From: JBBQSN01 sp038213835
GTDB lineage: Bacteria > Actinomycetota > Actinomycetes > Actinomycetales > CAWJMD01
Reading direction: 5' to 3'
DNA length: 19,112 bases
Assembly (NCBI GenBank): GCA_038213835.1
Contig: JBBQSN010000059.1
Location: forward strand, 1-19,112
Shown here: one piece after another, positions 1 through 5,783 of the stretch
Numbering within the stretch: position 1 is the first letter of the stretch
How the letters are laid out: the number at the start of each line of letters is the position of its first letter
Notes under the pieces: model-generated
The model's input: the letters and a program-made list of their open reading frames with translations, nothing else
What the model was told of the DNA's origin: nothing
Databases searched by the model: none
Made by a program: the position numbers and the translations under genes

Positions 1-1
1 G

Positions 2-445
2 CCGAGGTCACGGCGTCCGATCGACCCCCGGTCGCAGCGCACGGAGGCGGAACGATCGTTCGCGAGGCGGCACCGTGCGATCCTGCAGTCACTCTCACCT
101 CTGCGAGACCGCTACGAACGCTGGGCCGAAGGCGTGGATGCGCCTGCCCTGGACCGCTTGGCGGTCGGCCTGACCGTCTGCAGTCCCTTGCTCGGGCTGC
201 GGCCGGGGTCGCTCACTCACTGGGACCTCGACGAGGTGCAGGAACTGAGGTACGCCCTGAAGGCGCTTGAGTCTCTCGGGTCCGGCCGGGTCGACGCGCT
301 CGTTCGTGCGACCCTCTGGCTCTTCGCACGGTTCCTTCAGGACAGCGGGCTGTGGACCGGCTCGCGCGACGCCCTCGCGGAGCTCCTCACCGTCTTCGCC
401 TCCGTCGAGGAGCCGGACGCCTGCACGTGCGGGTACAGCTGTTGA
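2..445 (+). CDS. Hypothetical protein, 5'-truncated by window edge; paralog of the gene at 17365-18651
   Basis: The frame is open from the first bases of the window to a TGA at 443-445. No ATG, GTG or TTG occurs in frame before a GTG at 134, so the start probably lies upstream. Similarity to the 428 aa protein at 17365-18651 extends upstream of codon 134: YERW here matches FDRW there. Downstream it continues as HWDLDE versus SWDPDE and FLQDSGLWTGS versus FLRDTGRWTGS. Both share an N-terminal basic stretch followed by a helical domain of about 100 residues. This copy stops soon after that domain with a short unrelated tail (EEPDACTCGYSC), so it lacks the C-terminal 250-280 residues of its relative. 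It may be a stand-alone domain protein or a decayed copy. The stop precedes the antitoxin gene by only a few bases, so cotranscription is possible. Function unknown; I recognise no catalytic motif. Confidence 0.6.
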   Translation, partial: PRSRRPIDPRSQRTEAERSFARRHRAILQSLSPLRDRYERWAEGVDAPALDRLAVGLTVCSPLLGLRPGSLTHWDLDEVQELRYALKALESLGSGRVDALVRATLWLFARFLQDSGLWTGSRDALAELLTVFASVEEPDACTCGYSC

Positions 446-453
446 CCGCCTCG

Positions 454-711
454 ATGAGGCGCGCCCGGCGCTACTCTGGCGCCCTGGCCACGATCCAGGT
501 CAAGCACGTGCCCGAGGAGACCCACCGGGTACTGACACGTCGCGCGGCGGCCGCCGGCCAGTCGTTGCAGGAGTACCTTCGCACCTCGCTCATCGAGCAG
601 GCATCGCACCCGACGCCCAGGGAGGTGCTGGACCGGATCTCCCGACGGGCCCCGGTCGACGTGACGCTCCCCGAGGTCGTCCAGGCACTGCACGACGGCC
701 GTGCTGGTTGA
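454..711 (+). CDS. vapB: VapB/FitA-like ribbon-helix-helix antitoxin
   Basis: This small protein (85 aa from ATG 454, 75 aa from CTG 484) is the likely antitoxin of the VapC toxin that follows. Its core ATIQVKHVPEETHRVLTRRA followed by AGQSLQEYL is the FitA/VapB ribbon-helix-helix pattern: a DNA-binding strand, then a helix pair. The C-terminal tail would wrap the toxin. Known members dimerise, repress their own operon and neutralise the partner PIN-domain RNase. Family members usually begin MATIQ(V/I)K; here that Met position is CTG (484), with ATG 454 ten codons upstream. Neither start has a clear Shine-Dalgarno. The gene overlaps vapC by 11 nt, typical of translationally coupled toxin-antitoxin pairs. 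The family call is from sequence pattern; the start codon is uncertain. Confidence 0.75.
   Translation: MRRARRYSGALATIQVKHVPEETHRVLTRRAAAAGQSLQEYLRTSLIEQASHPTPREVLDRISRRAPVDVTLPEVVQALHDGRAG
472..477 (+). promoter_or_regulatory. Possible -10 box of a leaderless vapB transcript
   Basis: TACTCT fits the actinobacterial TANNNT -10 pattern. It lies 6 nt before CTG 484, the codon that aligns with the usual first Met of this antitoxin family. No good -35 hexamer sits at 17-18 nt; a TTGACC at 442-447 is too far away (24 nt). Weak evidence. Confidence 0.25.
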
Positions 712-1102
712 CGCCTCGGTCGTCGTCGCGGTACTGCTCGACCTCGACCACCGATCCGGAGTCGCACGAGCACGGCTGGAGGTGGATGAGTCGCTGGCGG
801 CGCCCGAGGTCATGGACCTCGAGGTGACCTCTGTCCTGCGGCGGTTGGCGCTGGTCGGGGTCGTGTCGAGCGACCGAGCCGGCGACGCGCTGACCGACCT
901 GTTCGACCTCCCGATCACGCGCCTGTCCCACGCTCCTCTGATCGGACGGTGCTGGGAGCTGAGGGAGAACCTGACCGGGTACGACGCCGCCTACGTCGCC
1001 GCCGCCGCCGCCGCCGAGATGCTCGACGCGACCCTGGTGACCGCGGACGCGCGGATCGCCGGCGCGCCGGGCGTGCGCTGCCCTGTCGAGGTCATCGCCT
1101 GA
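701..1102 (+). CDS. vapC: VapC-family PIN-domain ribonuclease toxin
   Basis: This 133 aa protein is the right length for a VapC toxin. Such proteins are Mg-dependent endoribonucleases that cut tRNA or rRNA and arrest growth when freed from VapB. The four acidic PIN residues are all in place: D4 in MLVDAS, E41 in DLEVTS, D95 in GYDAAYVA and D116 in VTADARIA. The active site therefore looks intact. It starts with GTG inside the end of the antitoxin gene (11 nt overlap), which supports a bicistronic operon and translational coupling. Six consecutive alanines (residues 100-105, a GCC repeat) follow the third acidic residue. The RNA target cannot be deduced from sequence. Confidence 0.88.
   Translation: MLVDASVVVAVLLDLDHRSGVARARLEVDESLAAPEVMDLEVTSVLRRLALVGVVSSDRAGDALTDLFDLPITRLSHAPLIGRCWELRENLTGYDAAYVAAAAAAEMLDATLVTADARIAGAPGVRCPVEVIA
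998..1015 (+). repeat. (GCC)6 triplet run inside vapC
   Basis: Six perfect GCC triplets encode Ala100-Ala105 of the toxin, in the helix after catalytic D95. Slippage would change the alanine count without shifting the frame, so this would alter, not switch off, the toxin. Confidence 0.7.
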
Positions 1103-1298
1103 CGGCTATGTCCTTGGCAGCCACTCACCAGCGGGAGCGTCGCCGGGAAATCCTGGCGCCGGCAGGACGGCGACCGCGGACGGCTGGACGTGGCCGGACG
1201 GGCGCGACTCCGAGCGGCGCCGTCGGCTGGTTCGTGGTTCCGTAAGGGGCGGTCGGGGGAAGACCCACCTAACTGCCTACGTCCCATGAGGAGATCCG
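1103..1298. other. Spacer between vapC and the SRPBCC gene
   Basis: I see no convincing gene in these 196 nt; open frames here lack family resemblance. The only assignable element is the ribosome binding site AGGAG at 1289-1293, 5 nt before ATG 1299. A promoter for the downstream gene should lie here, but I could not identify -35/-10 boxes with confidence. Confidence 0.5.
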
Positions 1299-2069
1299 AT
1301 GACGACCAAGGTCGAGAAGTCCGTGATGGTGAACGTGCCGGTGAGCGTGGCCTACAACCAGTGGACCCAGTTCGAGGAGTTCCCTCACTTCATGGGGGGC
1401 GTGAAGAGCGTCACCCAGCTCAGCGACCAGCGCCTGCAGTGGGTCGCCGAGATCGCCGGCGTCAAGCGCCAGTGGGAGGCCAGGATCCTCGAGCAGGTCC
1501 CGGACCAGAGGGTCGCCTGGGCTGCGACCGAGGGCGCGACGAACGCCGGGCAGGTCGCTTTCGAGGACCTGGGCGGCGGCCAGACCCGCGTGAGCCTGAC
1601 CCTTGACTACGAGCCCGAGGGCCTGGTCGAGAAGGTCGGGGACAAGCTGAACATCGTCGAGAAGCAGGCCGAGGGTGACCTCGAACGCTTCAAGACCTTC
1701 ATCGAGGACGAGGGCTACGCCACCGGTGCGTGGCGCGGCTCGCACAACGAGGGCTCCGTGGCCGGTACGCCGGGTGTCGAGGACGCCGCCGCCTCCGAGG
1801 GCGACAAGGGCAAGGCCGGGGTGTCCCTCAAGGCTGCCGCCGCAGGCGTCGGCGTGGCCGCGGTCGCTGCTGCCGCCGTCGCCGCCACCCGCAGCGGTGA
1901 CAGCGAGACCTCGGACGTCACGGTGACCGAGGCCGACGAGCCCGCTCCGGTCACGGACCTGACGGCGGTCGAGGAGACGGTGGCGGTGGGTCCGCCCGTC
2001 AGGAGCACCTCCGCCGCCATCGACGACGACCTCGAAGGACGCGAGCCCGACAAGGGTCGCGGCATCTGA
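1299..2069 (+). CDS. SRPBCC (polyketide cyclase/dehydrase-like) protein with Ala-rich C-terminal tail
   Basis: This 256 aa protein starts at ATG 1299, 5 nt after AGGAG. Residues 1-140 resemble the SRPBCC/START-like helix-grip fold of small cyclase/dehydrase proteins common in actinobacteria. The visible pattern is VEKSVMVNVPVSVAYNQW, then FEEFPHFMGGVKSV, a VAW strand, a TRVSLTLDYEP strand, and a long C-terminal helix ending near residue 138. The fold encloses a hydrophobic pocket for a lipid-like or aromatic ligand; which ligand is unknown. After a linker (about 140-170), residues 173-197 are almost entirely Ala, Val and Gly. They could form a membrane-spanning or peripheral helix, followed by an acidic tail rich in Asp, Glu, Thr and Val. 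A cytoplasmic domain tethered to the membrane is one reading; a low-complexity linker is another. The gene appears monocistronic because a strong hairpin follows it. Confidence 0.8.
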   Translation: MTTKVEKSVMVNVPVSVAYNQWTQFEEFPHFMGGVKSVTQLSDQRLQWVAEIAGVKRQWEARILEQVPDQRVAWAATEGATNAGQVAFEDLGGGQTRVSLTLDYEPEGLVEKVGDKLNIVEKQAEGDLERFKTFIEDEGYATGAWRGSHNEGSVAGTPGVEDAAASEGDKGKAGVSLKAAAAGVGVAAVAAAAVAATRSGDSETSDVTVTEADEPAPVTDLTAVEETVAVGPPVRSTSAAIDDDLEGREPDKGRGI

Positions 2070-2088
2070 CAGACCTGTTGCACGACGC

Positions 2089-2114
2089 GCCCCGTCCACC
2101 TCGGTGGGCGGGGC
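2089..2114 (+). terminator. Rho-independent-like terminator after the SRPBCC gene
   Basis: GCCCCGTCCACC (2089-2100) pairs with GGTGGGCGGGGC (2103-2114) over 12 positions with one G-T wobble, about 20 nt after the stop codon. The innermost pairs must open to form the loop. The following bases (TTCGTC) are only weakly T-rich, as is usual for actinobacterial terminators. Confidence 0.7.
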
Positions 2115-2240
2115 TTCGTCATGCCGGGGACGTTCAGCCGCGGCCGCGACGGCGCTGGCGCACACCCGCACGGGTCCGATCGGCGTGTGCTCAACTGGGG
2201 CAGATCCAACCGCTTCCCACGAGGCGGACGGCGGCGTCCG

Positions 2241-2246
2241 GGAGGT
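2241..2246 (+). promoter_or_regulatory. Ribosome binding site deciding the DUF72 start
   Basis: GGAGGT lies 4 nt before GTG 2251. It favours this start over in-frame codons further upstream, which would run through the terminator region. Confidence 0.55.
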
Positions 2247-2250
2247 GGTC

Positions 2251-2979
2251 GTGGCCGCGCACGTAGGGACGTCGGGGTGGAGCTACGCGCACTGGGAGGA
2301 CGTGCTGTACCCGCCCGGCACGCCACCGGCTGCCCGCCGGGACCTGTACGTCCGGCGCTTCTCGACCGTCGAGCTCAACGCCAGCTTCTACCGGTGGCCC
2401 GCAGACCGGACCTTCGCTGCCTGGTGCACGCAGCTGCCCGAGGGGTTCCAGCTCTCGGTCAAGGCACCTCGTGGACTGACCCATGCCAAGAAGCTGCACT
2501 CCCCCGAGGTGTGGGCGCAACGCCTGGCAGGCAGCTGGCACGAGCTCGGCGGCCGGCGCGGCATCCTGCTGGTCCAGCTCGCGCCCGGTCATGCCCGTGA
2601 CGACGCGCGTCTGGCCTACTTCCTGGAGCGGCTCCCCCCGTGGATGCGGGTGGCGGTCGAGCTGCGGCACGAGAGCTGGCACCAGGACGCCGTGTTCGAC
2701 CTGCTGGCCCAGCACGGCGCCGCCTACTGCGTCATGAGCGGCGCGCGTCTGCCGTGCATCCTGCGCACCACGGCGCGGCACGTGTACCTGCGCCTGCACG
2801 GGCCCGACCACGACCACCTCTACGGCGGCTCCTACTCCGACGACGACCTGCGCTGGTGGGCGGAGCGCATCGGTGAGTGGGAGGGCACGGGCCATGAGGT
2901 GTACGCCTACTTCAACAACGACGGCCACGGCCACGCCGTGCGGAACGCCGAGACCCTGCGCCGGCTGCTGGGTCAGTGA
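2251..2979 (+). CDS. DUF72 (YecE-like) family protein
   Basis: This is a 242 aa TIM-barrel-type DUF72 protein, the usual length for the family. Characteristic motifs run in order: HVGTSGWSYAHWEDVLYP at the N-terminus, STVELNASFYRWP, FQLSVKAPRGLTH, GILLVQLAP, VELRHESWH, YLRLHGP, and the C-terminal EVYAYFNNDGHGHAVRNA. The biochemical role of DUF72 proteins is not established; structural resemblance to TIM-barrel enzymes has been noted. The GTG at 2251 is preferred because of the GGAGGT before it and because the next residues begin the family's first strand. It lies between a terminator and the convergent MFS gene (30 nt between stop codons), so it is probably transcribed alone. Confidence 0.88.
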   Translation: MAAHVGTSGWSYAHWEDVLYPPGTPPAARRDLYVRRFSTVELNASFYRWPADRTFAAWCTQLPEGFQLSVKAPRGLTHAKKLHSPEVWAQRLAGSWHELGGRRGILLVQLAPGHARDDARLAYFLERLPPWMRVAVELRHESWHQDAVFDLLAQHGAAYCVMSGARLPCILRTTARHVYLRLHGPDHDHLYGGSYSDDDLRWWAERIGEWEGTGHEVYAYFNNDGHGHAVRNAETLRRLLGQ

Positions 2980-3002
2980 GACAGGGCCCCGGTGTGCCGA
3001 CG

Positions 3003-3018
3003 GGTGCCCTCAGGCACC
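3003..3018. terminator. Small hairpin between the convergent DUF72 and MFS genes
   Basis: GGTGCC (3003-3008) and GGCACC (3013-3018) form a 6 bp stem with a 4 nt loop (CTCA) that contains the MFS stop codon. It could help end transcription from either side, but it is short and has no T-run. Confidence 0.3.
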
Positions 3019-4449
3019 GCGTCGACGACGGACCAGGTCGACGACACTGGCCGCGAGCGACAGCAGCACGGTGGCGAGGGCGACCCGCAGAGCGATCGCC
3101 GCGCCGTCCTGCATGTCGCCGCCCGCGGTGACCGTGAAGAACACCGCACCGACGAGTGCGATGCCGGCCGCGGTGCCCATCCGCTGGCCGGTCTGCAGCA
3201 CTCCCCCGGCCGTGCCGCCCTGCTCGACCGGCACGTCCGCCAGGGTCAGGGTGATGTTCGGCGCGATGACGAAGCCCGAGCCGATGCCGGCCACCAGCAG
3301 CGGAAGGGCCAGCGCCCACGCGAGGTCGTTGCCGTCCACCGTCGACAGCACGACGTCGACGGCCAGCAGACCGATCACCACGAGCACCAACCCGCCGGTC
3401 ACCACGATGCGGCCGAGCGAGCTCACCAACCGTCCGCCGATGCCCGCGGTCACGGCCGAGCCGGCGGCGAACGGCGTGATCGCCAGACCCGACATCAGCG
3501 CGGACATGCCGAGCCCCTCCTGGAAGAAGATGGTCAGGACGAAGAAGATCGCGGTGAACCCGGCGAAGTAGACCGTCCCGACGATGGCGCCGGGGGTGAA
3601 CCCGCGCTGGGCGAACAGCCGCAGGTCGATCAGCGGCGAACCACCGCGAGCACTGACGCGTCGCTCCCACAGCACGAAGGCGACCAGGAGGACCGCGCCG
3701 ACGGGCGCCGTCCACCAACCCAGCCCGCCGCCCTGTCGGCCCTCCACCAGCGGCAGCAGCAGCCCGAGGACGCCGGCGCCCAGGAGCACCACGCCGACCG
3801 GGTCGAGGCTCTCGCGCGTCGTCGTCCCCGCCGCCCGGGCCGGGATCCAGCGCAGGGCCAGGACGATGGCGGCGATGCCGACCGGGATGTTCACGAAGAA
3901 GATCCAGCGCCAGCCGTCGGCCGCGCCGGTGCCGCCGATGATGAGACCGCCGAGGATCGGGCCGACGGCCGTGGAGATGCCGACCGTGGTGCCGAACATG
4001 CCGAAGGCGCGACCGCGCTCGGCGCCCCGGAACAGCTGCTGGATCAGCGCCGAGACCTGCGGGTTGAGCATGCCGCCGCCCACGCCCTGCAGCAGCCGCG
4101 CCGCCACCAGCGTCTCCTGGTTCGGCGCGAGGCCGGCCAGCACGCTGGAGACCGTGAACAGCCCGACCCCGAGGACGAACATCCGCCGACGCCCGGTGGT
4201 GTCGCCGAGGCGGCCGGCCGAGACGAGCACCAGCCCGAAGGTGAGCGCGTAGCCGGAGACGACCCACTGCAGGTCGCTCTCGGACGCACCGATCCCCTCC
4301 CGGATGGAGGGCAGCGCGACATTGACGATGCTGACGTCGAGCAGCGCCATGAACCCGGCGACCAGGCAGACGGCGAGCGCCTTCCAGCGGCGGGGGTCGG
4401 GCTCGTGCTCGGCGTCCGGGCCGGCCGCGGACCTGGCGGGTGCGCTCAT
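3010..4449 (-). CDS. MFS drug exporter, DHA2 (EmrB/QacA) family
   Basis: This 479 aa membrane protein fits the 14-helix DHA2 drug:H+ antiporter family in length and motifs. Helix 1 carries LDVSIVNVALP (residues 37-47). The loop after helix 2 has motif A (GRLGDTTGRRR, 79-89). Helix 5 has motif C (GPILGG, 163-168), the antiporter signature. Hydrophobic helices continue to a basic C-terminus (VRRRRGA). DHA2 proteins export cationic dyes, antiseptics, antibiotics or metabolites using the proton gradient; the substrate cannot be read here. ATG 4449 has no clear Shine-Dalgarno. No regulator gene is adjacent, but a perfect 14 bp palindrome lies 120 nt upstream of the start. It is divergent from the Fic gene and convergent with the DUF72 gene. 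Confidence 0.92.
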   Translation of the reverse strand: MSAPARSAAGPDAEHEPDPRRWKALAVCLVAGFMALLDVSIVNVALPSIREGIGASESDLQWVVSGYALTFGLVLVSAGRLGDTTGRRRMFVLGVGLFTVSSVLAGLAPNQETLVAARLLQGVGGGMLNPQVSALIQQLFRGAERGRAFGMFGTTVGISTAVGPILGGLIIGGTGAADGWRWIFFVNIPVGIAAIVLALRWIPARAAGTTTRESLDPVGVVLLGAGVLGLLLPLVEGRQGGGLGWWTAPVGAVLLVAFVLWERRVSARGGSPLIDLRLFAQRGFTPGAIVGTVYFAGFTAIFFVLTIFFQEGLGMSALMSGLAITPFAAGSAVTAGIGGRLVSSLGRIVVTGGLVLVVIGLLAVDVVLSTVDGNDLAWALALPLLVAGIGSGFVIAPNITLTLADVPVEQGGTAGGVLQTGQRMGTAAGIALVGAVFFTVTAGGDMQDGAAIALRVALATVLLSLAASVVDLVRRRRGA

Positions 4450-4568
4450 CGGGCGGTCGGGAGGTGGTCGGTACGCACGTCGCCATCCTCGCCCTCGCCC
4501 CGGGACCGCGCGCGGTGGGCGCGTCCGGGCACGCCGGGGCCACCCACCCGGTGTCGGCCGTGGTCGCT

Positions 4569-4582
4569 ACGGTCGCGACCGT
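4569..4582. promoter_or_regulatory. Perfect 14 bp palindrome, candidate operator
   Basis: ACGGTCGCGACCGT equals its own reverse complement over all 14 bases. It lies in the 210 nt spacer between the divergent MFS and Fic genes, 120 nt before the MFS start. Position and symmetry suit a dimeric repressor (for example TetR or MarR type). GC-rich palindromes also arise by chance in such genomes, so this remains a candidate. Confidence 0.4.
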
Positions 4583-4599
4583 CCGGCGCCCGCCGCACT

Positions 4600-4649
4600 C
4601 TGACACCAGCACTAATCATGCTAACTTTCTTCATCCTAGCTAGATTGAT
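4600..4649. promoter_or_regulatory. AT-rich divergent promoter region between MFS and Fic genes
   Basis: This stretch is strikingly AT-rich for the window. On the plus strand CTGACA (4600-4605) followed after 16 nt by TAACTT (4622-4627) could be a weak -35/-10 pair for the Fic gene. On the minus strand TAGGAT and TAGCAT resemble -10 boxes for the MFS gene. An 8 bp palindrome CTAGCTAG (4636-4643) and an AGCA-N7-TGCT inverted repeat (4608-4622) could bind a regulator. Confidence 0.4.
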
Positions 4650-4655
4650 AGGAGG
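4650..4655 (+). promoter_or_regulatory. Ribosome binding site deciding the Fic start
   Basis: A perfect AGGAGG lies 4 nt before GTG 4660. It fixes the start even though the reading frame stays open far upstream, antisense to the MFS gene. Confidence 0.8.
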
Positions 4656-4659
4656 CATC

Positions 4660-5712
4660 GTGCGGTCGTTCGCCGACCTGGACCGGACCCTGGGCCGTGT
4701 CCCTTCGCGCGTGGTCACGGCCCTGCGCGCCGTCGACATCGGGTCCGGCACGGAGGAGCTCTACGCGCACCAGGCGCCGGCCCGGCTGGCCGAGCTCGCG
4801 CACCGGGCCCGGATCGAGTCGGTCACCGCGTCCAGCGCGATCGAGGGTGTCACCGTCGCGGACCAGGCCCGCGCCCGCCGCATCATCGACGGCCGCGCCC
4901 GCACCCTGCGCACCCGCGACGAGCAGCAGCTCGCCGGCTACCGCACCGCGCTCGACCACCTGTTCCAGGACGACTGGCGACCGCTCACGGCGGGGCTCGT
5001 GCTGCACGTGCACCGGCTGCTCTGGTCGCACACGGCCACGCCGGGCGGGCAGCTCAAGACATCGGACAACCTCGTCGTCGACCGGGCGCCGGACGGCGGC
5101 GTGAGCGTCCGGTTCCGGCCGGTACCGGCCGACCGCACCGGGTTCTTCCTGCAGGAGCTCGTCGACCGCTACCGCGCGGCGCAGGCCACGGGCGCGCACC
5201 ACCCCGTCCTGCTGGTCGGCCTGTTCGTGCTCGACCTGCTCGTCGTGCACCCCTTCGAGGACGGCAACGGGCGCGTCGCCCGGGCCCTGGCCAACGCCCT
5301 GCTGTCCGAGGCCGGCTACCAGGTGGGCCGCTGGGTCTCGATCGAGCAGCTCGTGGCCGACCGGGCCGACGGGTACTACACCTCGTTGCTCGCCTCGACC
5401 CACGACTGGCACGACGACCGGGCCGACGTCTGGCCCTGGCTGGAGTACTTCACCGACACCCTCGCCGCGGCCTACGGGCAGTTCGCCGAGCGGGCCGCCA
5501 GCGCCACAGTCACCAGACGGTCGAAGCAGCAACGCGTCTCGGCCTGGGTCACCGAGCGGGCGCCGACCACGTTCACGGTCGACGACGTGCGCGCCGCCGT
5601 GCTCGGGGTGAGCGACCAGACGATCCGGCTGGTGCTGAACGCCCTGCGGGACGACGCCCGGATCGAGTCCGACGGCCCAGGCCGGTCCGCCCGCTGGCGC
5701 AAGCTGGGATGA
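4660..5712 (+). CDS. Fic family protein (class II AMP-transferase)
   Basis: This 350 aa protein begins at GTG 4660 behind a perfect AGGAGG. It carries the full Fic motif HPFEDGNGRVAR starting at H197 (consensus HPFx(D/E)GNGRxxR). It should therefore be able to transfer AMP from ATP to a target hydroxyl. Upstream, SSAIEG (residues 58-63) fits the inhibitory helix (S/T)xxxE(G/N), with E62 as the residue that blocks ATP. An N-terminal inhibitory helix defines class II Fic proteins, so activity is probably self-restrained. The first ~100 residues look like a Fic_N region. The C-terminal ~70 residues (from about SKQQRVSAW) look like a winged-helix DNA-binding domain, as in many bacterial Fic proteins, and could allow autoregulation. 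It is divergent from the MFS gene and convergent with jetD (66 nt between stops). The target protein is unknown. Confidence 0.92.
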   Translation: MRSFADLDRTLGRVPSRVVTALRAVDIGSGTEELYAHQAPARLAELAHRARIESVTASSAIEGVTVADQARARRIIDGRARTLRTRDEQQLAGYRTALDHLFQDDWRPLTAGLVLHVHRLLWSHTATPGGQLKTSDNLVVDRAPDGGVSVRFRPVPADRTGFFLQELVDRYRAAQATGAHHPVLLVGLFVLDLLVVHPFEDGNGRVARALANALLSEAGYQVGRWVSIEQLVADRADGYYTSLLASTHDWHDDRADVWPWLEYFTDTLAAAYGQFAERAASATVTRRSKQQRVSAWVTERAPTTFTVDDVRAAVLGVSDQTIRLVLNALRDDARIESDGPGRSARWRKLG

Positions 5713-5754
5713 GCCGTACGCGGTGACGGCGGTGGCACACGGACGACAGGTGGA

Positions 5755-5783
5755 GCTGACGTTCGCTGGGCTCGACGGTCAGC
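5755..5783. terminator. Weak stem between the convergent Fic and jetD genes
   Basis: GCTGAC (5755-5760) can pair with GTCAGC (5778-5783), with a 17 nt loop, overlapping the jetD stop codon. The stem is short and the loop large, so this is only a possible bidirectional terminator. Confidence 0.22.

Noticed and set aside
2992..4659. Upstream extension of the Fic reading frame
   Set aside because: It runs antisense through the MFS gene with Gln/Arg/Asp-rich sequence. The AGGAGG before GTG 4660 and the Fic_N homology fix the true start.
4636..5532. Minus-strand open frame opposite the Fic gene
   Set aside because: Low-complexity Val/Gly/Glu-rich translation with no motif, fully overlapped by a gene with a canonical Fic motif.
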